38,026 bases of DNA from assembly GCA_017623615.1 (NCBI GenBank), contig JAGAOT010000016.1, positions 1 through 38,026 of the forward strand, written 5' to 3'. A program made the position numbers and the translations under genes. The DNA is from Clostridia bacterium (lineage in GTDB: Bacteria > Bacillota > Clostridia > Oscillospirales > Acutalibacteraceae). Below are positions 24,696-31,996 of the stretch, piece after piece (positions within the stretch are counted from its first letter, which is position 1; each line of letters opens with the position of its first letter). The notes beneath the pieces were generated by a model that did not search any database, was not told where the DNA came from, and worked only from the letters and a program-made list of their open reading frames with translations.

Positions 24696-25046
24696 TTATT
24701 TTGATTTTATTGTTTTAAGTGAAGCAATTAACATTCTTCTGATAGCCCCACAATCATTTTGTAACTTTTTATATTTTTCTTCAGTCATACATTCGGTTTC
24801 AAAAAGAAGTTCCAGCCAATATTCTGTTTCATAGCATTCTTTTTGTGCTATTTCCAGCTTTGATATAAAATCCTTTGTTCCTTGAGCATATTGTGCTTCG
24901 TGTATGTTCGCACCGATTGATGTTGCTGAACGAAGAATTTGATTTATTAAAACCGATTCTTTGCGATTTGTTTTCAGCTCTCTGCAAAGAAAAACAATTT
25001 CCTTGGCAAACTCTTTAGCCTTATCTCTTAAAATGCTGTCAGCCAT
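24696..25046 (-). CDS. Four-helix bundle protein (23S rRNA IVP/Avd-like), copy 2
   Basis: A 116-residue protein of the same family as the one at 11640: QILRSATSIGANIHEAQYAQ, DFISKLEIAQKECYETEYWL and IRRMLIASLKTIKSK. Over the central 47 positions 35 are identical to copy 1. The ATG at 25046 has AGAGGTGG upstream, better than the GTG/ATG-like starts further out that run into the array. The upstream array of eight AGTNNTATT-type linkers reaches the stop of the DUF3298 lipoprotein gene. The arrays of the two copies share architecture but not linker sequence. Function unknown; RNA or DNA binding is inferred from Avd and intervening-sequence relatives. Confidence 0.92.
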   Translation of the reverse strand: MADSILRDKAKEFAKEIVFLCRELKTNRKESVLINQILRSATSIGANIHEAQYAQGTKDFISKLEIAQKECYETEYWLELLFETECMTEEKYKKLQNDCGAIRRMLIASLKTIKSK

Positions 25047-25093
25047 AAAAGCCACCTCTATATGAAAAATACAGAAAACAATATGATTTTTCA

Positions 25094-25264
25094 AGTGATA
25101 TTCTGCCTGTCGGCAGAGTTTTATTATTGCCTTCGGCAATAGTTTTATTGAAACTTTCAGTTTCAGTTATATTTTATTCGCAAAAAACTTGCGAAGCAAA
25201 TACCACTATGCGAAACATAATATCACTGCGAAGCAATATAACTCGCCGTAAGGCGAATAAAACC
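25094..25264. repeat. 4+4 linker-hairpin array upstream of four-helix-bundle copy 2
   Basis: Four direct linkers (AGTGATATT 25094, AGTTTTATT 25117 and 25141, AGTTATATT 25165) are followed by four inverted ones (AATACCACT 25199, AATATCACT 25219, AATATAACT 25235, AATAAAACC 25256). All fit AGTNNTATT or its complement except the last, which ends ACC. Between them are hairpins: CTGCC/GGCAG, ATTGCC/GGCAAT, GAAACT/AGTTTC, a central TTCGCAA/TTGCGAA (25177-25195), ATG/CAT, GC/GC and CGCC/GGCG. The array begins about 47 bases before the copy 2 start and ends four bases from the lipoprotein stop codon. Confidence 0.93.
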
Positions 25265-25268
25265 GGCG

Positions 25269-26099
25269 TTACACTTCTTCCGGATGAACGAAATATCCGC
25301 CAAGGTCAGCCCACGGAATAACCCTTTGATATACTCCGGAGTAAGCGGGGGCAACATCGCCTCTTTCAAAATAGAAGCCGATTCCCTCATCCGTGAGATA
25401 AAACTGATTGGGATTGAAAACAGTTTTGATTTTTTCAACATACACCTGTGAAAGACCCGCATAATCCTCGGTGTCGAAATCCTTCGGCGCGTTTTTCATC
25501 ATGTAATCGGCAAGATGAGCCGTTATTTCCTCTTCAAGAGAGGGGTCGGAAGCAAAATCCCAAACGGAGCAGATTGCGCCCGTCTGAACATTGAAGCACT
25601 TTGTTTCGTATCTCGGCTCAATGCCCTCAATCCCGAAATATGAAATTGTCTTTTTAATAAGGAAGCATACATATTTTGAGCTGATATAGGTTGTTTCAAA
25701 ATCAAGCTCACTTGACCACGGAGTTTTGGACTCCGAGTTTTTCATGTAGCTTGAAGCGGAGGGAACATTCACTTCGGCTCGTTCACACTCTTCCTCAAAA
25801 ATTTCGTTTGTAACCGTGTTGATAAATTCCGCAACGCTTTTTTCACAGTTTTTGGTTATTTCCGGCAGCACAACCTCAACAACATAAACCGTTTTGCCTT
25901 TTTCGTCTTTGAATTTTTTTGTCTTTTTATCCTTTTTCACAACGGGCGGCTTTCCGGTGGTTGCGGTTGTCTGAGTTGTCTGCGAAGCCTCTGCGGCGGA
26001 CTGCTGCACCTTGTGCTCCTCCCAATTTTCAATCTTTCCGCAGGAAGCGAGGGCAAAAATCAGTGTAAAAATTAAAAATATGCTTGTTAATCTTTTCAT
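25269..26099 (-). CDS. DUF3298 (RsiV-like) lipoprotein
   Basis: A 276-residue protein with a lipoprotein signal peptide (MKRLTSIFLIFTLIFALASC, lipobox LASC, Cys20), a Thr/Lys-rich linker (QTTQTTATTGKPPVVKKDKK) and a domain resembling DUF4163/DUF3298 of RsiV-type proteins (VVEVVLPEITKNCEKSVAEF, NVQTGAICSVWDFASDPSLE, FYLTDEGIGFYFERGDVAPA). In RsiV this fold binds lysozyme and controls an ECF sigma factor; here there is no sigma-binding N-terminus and no sigma gene nearby, so an extracellular binding role is only a guess. ATG 26099 follows AGAGGATAATTCT. Its stop is four bases from the linker-hairpin array. Confidence 0.8.
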   Translation of the reverse strand: MKRLTSIFLIFTLIFALASCGKIENWEEHKVQQSAAEASQTTQTTATTGKPPVVKKDKKTKKFKDEKGKTVYVVEVVLPEITKNCEKSVAEFINTVTNEIFEEECERAEVNVPSASSYMKNSESKTPWSSELDFETTYISSKYVCFLIKKTISYFGIEGIEPRYETKCFNVQTGAICSVWDFASDPSLEEEITAHLADYMMKNAPKDFDTEDYAGLSQVYVEKIKTVFNPNQFYLTDEGIGFYFERGDVAPAYSGVYQRVIPWADLGGYFVHPEEV

Positions 26100-26178
26100 A
26101 GAATTATCCTCTCGTTTGAGTTTATATAATTGTATCAGCAATCCGCCCGCCAATCAAGAGCAATATTATAAATTTTTG

Positions 26179-26208
26179 TTGCAATTCCTCACAATTTAAT
26201 ATTATAAT
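26179..26208 (+). promoter_or_regulatory. Promoter of the rhamnosidase gene
   Basis: TTGCAA (26179-26184), 18 bases, TATAAT (26203-26208). A GGGAG-ATTG-CTCCC hairpin (26219-26232), similar to the unit near 4996, follows immediately and would be at the 5' end of the mRNA. Confidence 0.65.
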
Positions 26209-26264
26209 AAGGTAAAGTGGGAGATTGCTCCCGCCGCAAGGATTTTTCCGAAAAGGAGAGTATC

Positions 26265-28448
26265 ATGAAAAATATATTCAACGCTCAATGGATAAAAAGC
26301 CCCGTGCCCGCCTATGACTGCGAGTTCAGCTTTTCAAAGGAATTTACGTCACTCAAGCAGGTTGTTTCCGCAACCCTCGAAGCAACCGCTTTCGGTGTTT
26401 ATTTTGCCGAGATTAACGGCGAAAGGGTCGGCAATCAGATTTTTGCCCCCGGCTGGACTACATACCGCAAGCGTCTGCAGGTTGAAACCTATGACGTAAC
26501 CGCTATGATAAAGGCGCAAAATAAAATTGTTCTCAACGTTGCCACGGGCTGGAAAGCAAGCCGCCACTTCGGCAGATATTGCGGCAATGACTCTCTCGGC
26601 TACAAGGAAATTGCGGCACTCTGCGCCCTGACGATTGAATATGCCGACGGCGAAAAGAGAATCATCACCACCGGCGGCGACTGGAAATGCGAAAAGGGCA
26701 AAAACATCTATACCGAAATTTATAACGGCTATATCTATAACCCCGCCTATGTTGACTCAAACCCCGTGCAGGCGGTTGTTTTTGAAAGAAATAAAAACAA
26801 TCTGATTGACAGACAGGGTGAAAAAATCCTTGAGCAGGAAAGGCTCGAAGCAAAGGAAATCATCATCACCCCCAAGGGCGAAACAGTTATTGACTTCGGT
26901 CAGAATTTGACGGGCTATGTTGAGTTCAAGATAAAGGGCAACAAGGGCGAAAGGGCAGTTATCAGCCACGCCGAGGTGCTTGACGCAGAGGGCAACTTCT
27001 ACACCGACAACCTCCGCAGCGCAAAGGCGCAGGCAGTTTTCATCTGTGACGGCGAAGAGCATATTCACAAGGCACAGCACAATTTCTTCGGCTTCCGCTA
27101 CATAAGGCTCGAAAACTGGAGCGACGAGGTTAAAAAAGAAAACTTCACGGCAATAGTTGTTCACTCCGAAATGAAGCGCACGGGTTATTTTGAATGCTCC
27201 GACAAGCGCGTTAATCAGCTTTTCTCCAACATCATCTGGGGTCAGAAGGGCAACTTCCTCGATGTACCCACCGACTGCCCGCAGCGCGACGAGCGTTTGG
27301 GCTGGACGGGCGATGCGCAGGTTTTCGTCAAAACCGCTTCTTATAACTATGACGTTGAAAAATTCTTTATAAAATGGCTCGCCGATTTGCGCGCGGAGCA
27401 AACGGGCTGGGGCACAATTCCTCATGTTATCCCCTGCGTGTTTGACCCCGACGACGGCTCCTCTGCAGCGTGGGCAGACGCAGTAACCATTTGCCCGTGG
27501 CAGATTTATCTGACCTATGCCAACAAGGAGCTCCTCAAAGAATCGCTTGAGTCGATGAAAAAATATCTTGAATTTATCGATGAACACAGCTATGACGGCA
27601 TTTGGTGCAACAGCTGGCATTTCGGCGACTGGCTCAACCTTGACGGCAGCAGCCCCGAGGACTGCTCCAAGGGCACGGATAAAAACCTTATCGCAACCGC
27701 ATATTATATTTATTCCACCGAAATTCTGATGAAGGCGATGGCTCTTTTGGGCGAGGACACCGCGGAATACGCCGCAAAGCGCGAAAAATCCATTGCCGCT
27801 TTCAGACGCGAATATATGAAAAACGGCAGAATCACACCCGAATACGCAACGCAGACCGCCTGCGTGCTTGCGGTGCATTTCGGCATCAGCGACGATATTG
27901 CCGAAACCGCAAAACAGCTTAACGAGCTTGTTTGCGAATGCGGTCACCTCAAAACGGGCTTTGTGGGCACTCCCTACCTGCTCCATGCATTGAGCGACAA
28001 CGGCTACACCGAAACCGCCTACAGCCTGCTTCTTCGCGAGGAATATCCCTCATGGCTGTTCTCGGTTAAAATGGGAGCAACAACAATCTGGGAGCATTGG
28101 GACGGCATGCGTGAGGACGGCTCAATGTGGAGCACCTCGATGAACTCCTTTAACCACTATGCCTACGGCTCGGTTGCAGACTGGCTTTACGGCGATGCGG
28201 CAGGCATCAAGATTGACGAAAGCAAGCCCGCTTTTGAGCACATCATCTTTGCTCCGCTGACCGACGGCAGGCTCACCTATGTCAAGGCGGCTATCGAATC
28301 CCGCCGCGGCTTGGTTAAATCCGAATGGAAAACCGAAAACGGCAAAACAACCTACACCTTCACAGTCCCCGAAGGCGCAACCGCAACGGTTATCCTCGGC
28401 GGCAAATCAACCGAAATCGGTTCGGGTGTTACGGAAATGACGGAATAA
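26265..28448 (+). CDS. Alpha-L-rhamnosidase, glycoside hydrolase family 78
   Basis: A 727-residue inverting glycosidase that releases terminal rhamnose. N-terminal beta domains include FGVYFAEINGERVG, FDFGQNL-type VIDFGQNLTGYVEF and FFGFRYIRLENW; the catalytic (alpha/alpha)6 barrel has DVPTDCPQRDERLGWTGDAQ, which holds the general-acid Glu, and GATTIWEHWDGM, which holds the general-base Glu. The C-terminal beta domain starts around YGDAAGIKIDES. No signal peptide, so it probably acts on imported rhamnosides. ATG 26265 follows AAAAGGAGAGTATC. No transporter gene adjoins it. It ends at a shared convergent terminator. Confidence 0.93.
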   Translation: MKNIFNAQWIKSPVPAYDCEFSFSKEFTSLKQVVSATLEATAFGVYFAEINGERVGNQIFAPGWTTYRKRLQVETYDVTAMIKAQNKIVLNVATGWKASRHFGRYCGNDSLGYKEIAALCALTIEYADGEKRIITTGGDWKCEKGKNIYTEIYNGYIYNPAYVDSNPVQAVVFERNKNNLIDRQGEKILEQERLEAKEIIITPKGETVIDFGQNLTGYVEFKIKGNKGERAVISHAEVLDAEGNFYTDNLRSAKAQAVFICDGEEHIHKAQHNFFGFRYIRLENWSDEVKKENFTAIVVHSEMKRTGYFECSDKRVNQLFSNIIWGQKGNFLDVPTDCPQRDERLGWTGDAQVFVKTASYNYDVEKFFIKWLADLRAEQTGWGTIPHVIPCVFDPDDGSSAAWADAVTICPWQIYLTYANKELLKESLESMKKYLEFIDEHSYDGIWCNSWHFGDWLNLDGSSPEDCSKGTDKNLIATAYYIYSTEILMKAMALLGEDTAEYAAKREKSIAAFRREYMKNGRITPEYATQTACVLAVHFGISDDIAETAKQLNELVCECGHLKTGFVGTPYLLHALSDNGYTETAYSLLLREEYPSWLFSVKMGATTIWEHWDGMREDGSMWSTSMNSFNHYAYGSVADWLYGDAAGIKIDESKPAFEHIIFAPLTDGRLTYVKAAIESRRGLVKSEWKTENGKTTYTFTVPEGATATVILGGKSTEIGSGVTEMTE

Positions 28449-28474
28449 TTAAACCCTCGCAACTTGTAAAAAAT

Positions 28475-28515
28475 ACCCCTGCAGCAAGAAAATACTTGCC
28501 GCAGGGGTTAATTTT
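28475..28515. terminator. Bidirectional terminator between convergent genes
   Basis: ACCCCTGC-A-GCAAG pairs with CTTGC-C-GCAGGGGT around a six-base loop (28475-28508), followed by AATTTTATTT. It separates the rhamnosidase and the large phosphoesterase genes. Confidence 0.85.
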
Positions 28516-28517
28516 AT

Positions 28518-31500
28518 TTACGCTATGCTCCAAATAATCTGCATAACCTTGTCGAAAACAGAAAGAATAAAGTTCGTTATCTTCCAGGTATATTCAAAGT
28601 TCAGCAAATCAATTATGCTTTCGATTATTCCGCCGAATGCGTCGCCTGCCTTGTCGGCGGGTGATTCGTCGGCGGTCTTTTCAATCGCAAAGTTATCAAC
28701 TCTGACAGCCTCGCCGTCATCAACCTCATATGCGTTGTAATAGAGGCAGTCGCCGTCAACCGTGATTGCCGCAAACATTGAATTTTCGGTGTTTTCGGGG
28801 TTAAGCTTTTCCGCTCTGGGGAAGAGCTTGTCGGTTGCCTCAACATCCTTTGTCTGATAAACCTTAACGCCCGAGGTGCCGCAAATTGAATAAATTGAGC
28901 CTTTGGGGTTGTATTTCATCTGATATTCCATGCCATCATAGGTAACCGTACCCGTCTTTACGGGAACAACCGCGTTTGCGTTCATAACATCTGTTCGCAG
29001 ATAAACGTGGTCATGACCCTGAAGCACAAGGTCAACGCCGAGATACGGAAGCAGCGCGCTGAGCTGGTCTCTCATGCCCTTGACATCGCCGTCATCATAG
29101 TGGGAGCCGTTGGAATAAATCGCCTTGTGGAGAATAACAACCTTCCATTTTGCATCGCTGGATTTAATGTCGTTCTTCATCCACTCAATCTGTGCGTTGC
29201 CGAGCTTGTCATCCTCATCGTCATTGGTGTTGAGCACGGTGAAGTGAACGCCGTTATAATCATAGGAATAATAAACGCCAGTTTCCAAATCCTGCTCGGG
29301 AACATTGGGAAGAACAAAGTTTTCGGTGATTACCGCGCCTTCGTCCTCGTGGTTGCCCGTTACGGGCATAAAGGGCAGGTCGAGCAGCTTTTCGGTGGAA
29401 TTGAGAAGATAATTCCAATGCTTAACGTTTTCGCCCGAGTCAACCTGGTCGCCTGCGGAAACGATGAATTTTGCATCGGGATATTCCTCTGCCGCCGTTT
29501 CAACAACCTCTGCAAATCGCTCATAGTGGGCAGGCTGCTGCGACTGCGGGTCTGTGACATAGAAGAAGGTGAACTTTTCGTTGCCGCCCGCGGCGGTTTC
29601 GATAACGCCCGCTTCGCTCCACCAGCCGCTCTCTGCGTCACCTACGCGGTAGCAATATTTTGTGCCCGCTTCAAGACCCGAAAGCTTAATTGTGTGCTTA
29701 ACATAATCTCTTGAATAGAGAAGCAGAGCAAAAACGCCAAGGTCTGCGCCGGGATAGGTTTTGGGGATAAGCTCGTATGAAGCTGTCACCTTTTTGCCCG
29801 TTGTGGGTCTGCCGGTGAACTTGGGATTTTCGCTGTAGGGAACAAGCTCAATATCCGTTCCCTTAACGCTGTATTTCGTAAGCCATGTGATGCTCACCTC
29901 GGAGGTTGAGTCCTCACCGAGAGTAACCGCGATGTGTGAGGGCGCGCGGTAATTATCCTGCGTTGCCTCGATTTTCTCCGGTCCGCTGTAGGTAATAACC
30001 GCGTTGCTGTCCGATTTTTCGGCGGGGTCGGAGTCAAGAACAAAGGTTATGAGCATCCATTTTATCGTGTAGCCCCATGATTCATACTGGCTCTGTGTGA
30101 TGTATTCACCCATAAGGTGGTCGATTATAGCATCAACGGAGCTGTATTCTTCGGGAACAAGGGGGATTGAAAGAACGGAATCAATAAGATTTGTGAAGCT
30201 GTTGTCACCGCCGAGAAGAAGCTCGGTGATGCCCTGAAGCACTCTGCCGAAAAGATAGAAAACATTGCCTTCGGGGAAAAGCTCTCCGGGGTTGAAATCA
30301 AGGTTTGCAAGGATTTCGCCCTGAACAAGGTCGGTCACAAGCACCTCGCGCAGCAGATTGAAAACCTCCTGCGCAAGCTCGCCGCTTTCAAAGCGGTCAA
30401 GCACCTCGGTAACATAGGGATAAGCGGAAACATCCTCGTCGCCGCCGTAATAGCAGATAAGAATTGTTGTTGCATATTCACCGAAGGTGCAGCCGTCAGG
30501 GTTAACCTCATAGCCGAGCACATCGGTCAGCATGCTTGCAGGCTTGTCGCAAACCTTGTAGTTGAGGATTTTATCGATAAGCGCCTCAACCTTTGCAAGC
30601 GTTTCTTCGGGGTTGTTAACATAAACTTCGTCAATCTGACCCGCAAGCTCGCCGATAAAGCCCATAACATTGGAGCTGACGGTGAGAATTTCAACGGGAC
30701 CGAGTGCAAGTCCGTTAGTGCCCAAAGCATCAACAATAATCTTTTCAAGGTCAAGATTCATTGTTTTGAGGAACGCAAGCAGACCGCCCGCTTCCTGAAT
30801 TGCGGGGAAATATTCGTTAACAAGGGGTCTTAACGCACCCATAACCAAGCCCTTGATGCCGCCCTCGCCGAAGGTGCGGTCAAATGAATATGTGAACTTG
30901 AAGGGCTTTTCGTAAGCCGTGCCGTCGGGAGCAATAACGGGCTGATATTCGTCGATATCGTGCGACTTCATATCCATGGTTGTTGTTTCGCCGTCGGAAA
31001 CAAAATCAACCGTGCGGTAATAGTTGGGGAAGCCTGTCAGAGTGGGGGTGAGGATGTCATAAACCGCCTCGCCGTTGTCGGAAACATGCTTTGCAACGTT
31101 GTTTGCATGGAGATGACCCGTGAAAACATAGTGCATGCCCGCATCGGCATAGGTTTCGGCAACCTCCATCCAATTCTGAACAACGAATGCCCAGAGAGTT
31201 GCCTCCTCAATGCTGATATGGGGCACAAGGTTGTGGTGCTGCATGCCGATTAAGGTCAAGCCCTGCTCATTTGCCTTTTCGCATTCGACAACAATCCAGT
31301 CGAGCAAGCCGTCGGCAATTCTGCCGTCGGTCATGTGCTCGTTGCCCTCTGCGCCGTTATCCTCGCTGTACATATTGCTGTCAATGCAGATAAGGCGGTA
31401 GCCGCCGAGGGTTGCGGCATATGAAAGCATGCCGCCCTTTTTGCCCTCTTCGGGTACAAAGAAGCTGTCCGCCAAATCATAGCCGAGGTCTGCATAAATT

Positions 31501-31982
31501 TCTCTGAAATCCTCGGGTGAGGTGGGTTTCGCCGTTTCTTTTTTGCCGTTTACATATGTAGCGGCGTTGGTGTTGTTGACATCGTGGTTGCCGGGGATAA
31601 CCAAAACGGGGATGCCCGTTTCCGCCTCAAACTGCTCAAGCCTTTCCGCAAGAGCAACATGGCTTTCGTATTCGCCGTCTTTGGTAAGGTCGCCGGGAAT
31701 AAGAAGATAGTTTTCGCCGCCGTCAACCGCATTCCTCTCAACGCCGTCAAGAGCGTTGTTGAGAAGCGCATCAACGTCATTATATTCTTTATGCTTGTCG
31801 TAAACAAATTCGTCCCATGCCTCGCCTTCGCCCTTAAGCGACTCGGCAAGATAATGGATATCCGAAACAACTCCGAAGCGAACAGCCGAGGTATCCGCGC
31901 TGACCATCATGGGCACGCATGCCGCAAGAATGGCAACAACAAGGATAACGCTTATCGCTTTTAAGCCGAACTTTCTTTTCAT
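28518..31982 (-). CDS. Very large secreted double metallophosphoesterase
   Basis: A 1154-residue exported protein. Signal peptide MKRKFGLKAISVILVVAILA, with either a lipobox (LAAC) or type I cleavage near VSA. The first calcineurin-type phosphoesterase domain (about 35-300) has GVVSDIHYL, IPGDLTKDGEY, IPGNHDVNN, MQHHNL and FTGHLHANN. A helical region of ~370 residues without clear homology follows. From about 680 there is a purple-acid-phosphatase-type fibronectin domain (TSEVSITWLTKYSV, LEAGTKYCYRVGD), then a second phosphoesterase (about 805-1010: FYVTDPQSQQ, SAGDQVDSG, VTGNHEDEG, ILHKAIYS, QGHDHVYLR). Both active sites look intact. Probably scavenges phosphate from extracellular phosphoesters. 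ATG 31982 follows AAAGGGAGAAAGAAA. The gene is 14 bases after the GH3 gene, likely co-transcribed. Confidence 0.88.
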   Translation of the reverse strand: MKRKFGLKAISVILVVAILAACVPMMVSADTSAVRFGVVSDIHYLAESLKGEGEAWDEFVYDKHKEYNDVDALLNNALDGVERNAVDGGENYLLIPGDLTKDGEYESHVALAERLEQFEAETGIPVLVIPGNHDVNNTNAATYVNGKKETAKPTSPEDFREIYADLGYDLADSFFVPEEGKKGGMLSYAATLGGYRLICIDSNMYSEDNGAEGNEHMTDGRIADGLLDWIVVECEKANEQGLTLIGMQHHNLVPHISIEEATLWAFVVQNWMEVAETYADAGMHYVFTGHLHANNVAKHVSDNGEAVYDILTPTLTGFPNYYRTVDFVSDGETTTMDMKSHDIDEYQPVIAPDGTAYEKPFKFTYSFDRTFGEGGIKGLVMGALRPLVNEYFPAIQEAGGLLAFLKTMNLDLEKIIVDALGTNGLALGPVEILTVSSNVMGFIGELAGQIDEVYVNNPEETLAKVEALIDKILNYKVCDKPASMLTDVLGYEVNPDGCTFGEYATTILICYYGGDEDVSAYPYVTEVLDRFESGELAQEVFNLLREVLVTDLVQGEILANLDFNPGELFPEGNVFYLFGRVLQGITELLLGGDNSFTNLIDSVLSIPLVPEEYSSVDAIIDHLMGEYITQSQYESWGYTIKWMLITFVLDSDPAEKSDSNAVITYSGPEKIEATQDNYRAPSHIAVTLGEDSTSEVSITWLTKYSVKGTDIELVPYSENPKFTGRPTTGKKVTASYELIPKTYPGADLGVFALLLYSRDYVKHTIKLSGLEAGTKYCYRVGDAESGWWSEAGVIETAAGGNEKFTFFYVTDPQSQQPAHYERFAEVVETAAEEYPDAKFIVSAGDQVDSGENVKHWNYLLNSTEKLLDLPFMPVTGNHEDEGAVITENFVLPNVPEQDLETGVYYSYDYNGVHFTVLNTNDDEDDKLGNAQIEWMKNDIKSSDAKWKVVILHKAIYSNGSHYDDGDVKGMRDQLSALLPYLGVDLVLQGHDHVYLRTDVMNANAVVPVKTGTVTYDGMEYQMKYNPKGSIYSICGTSGVKVYQTKDVEATDKLFPRAEKLNPENTENSMFAAITVDGDCLYYNAYEVDDGEAVRVDNFAIEKTADESPADKAGDAFGGIIESIIDLLNFEYTWKITNFILSVFDKVMQIIWSIA

Positions 31983-31996
31983 TTTCTTTCTCCCTT

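Noticed and set aside
24696-25264. Diversity-generating retroelement, because the four-helix-bundle protein resembles Avd
   Set aside because: No reverse transcriptase, template repeat or variable repeat is present near either four-helix-bundle gene.
25127-25321. Plus-strand frame through the second array
   Set aside because: It consists of array sequence and the antisense of the lipoprotein gene; no ribosome binding site.
26757-27986. 409-codon minus-strand frame inside the rhamnosidase gene
   Set aside because: Antisense to the conserved GH78 catalytic domain; composition typical of a shadow of a codon-biased gene.
29007-29714. 235-codon plus-strand frame inside the large phosphoesterase gene
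   Set aside because: Antisense to the second phosphoesterase domain, with no ribosome binding site or family motif.
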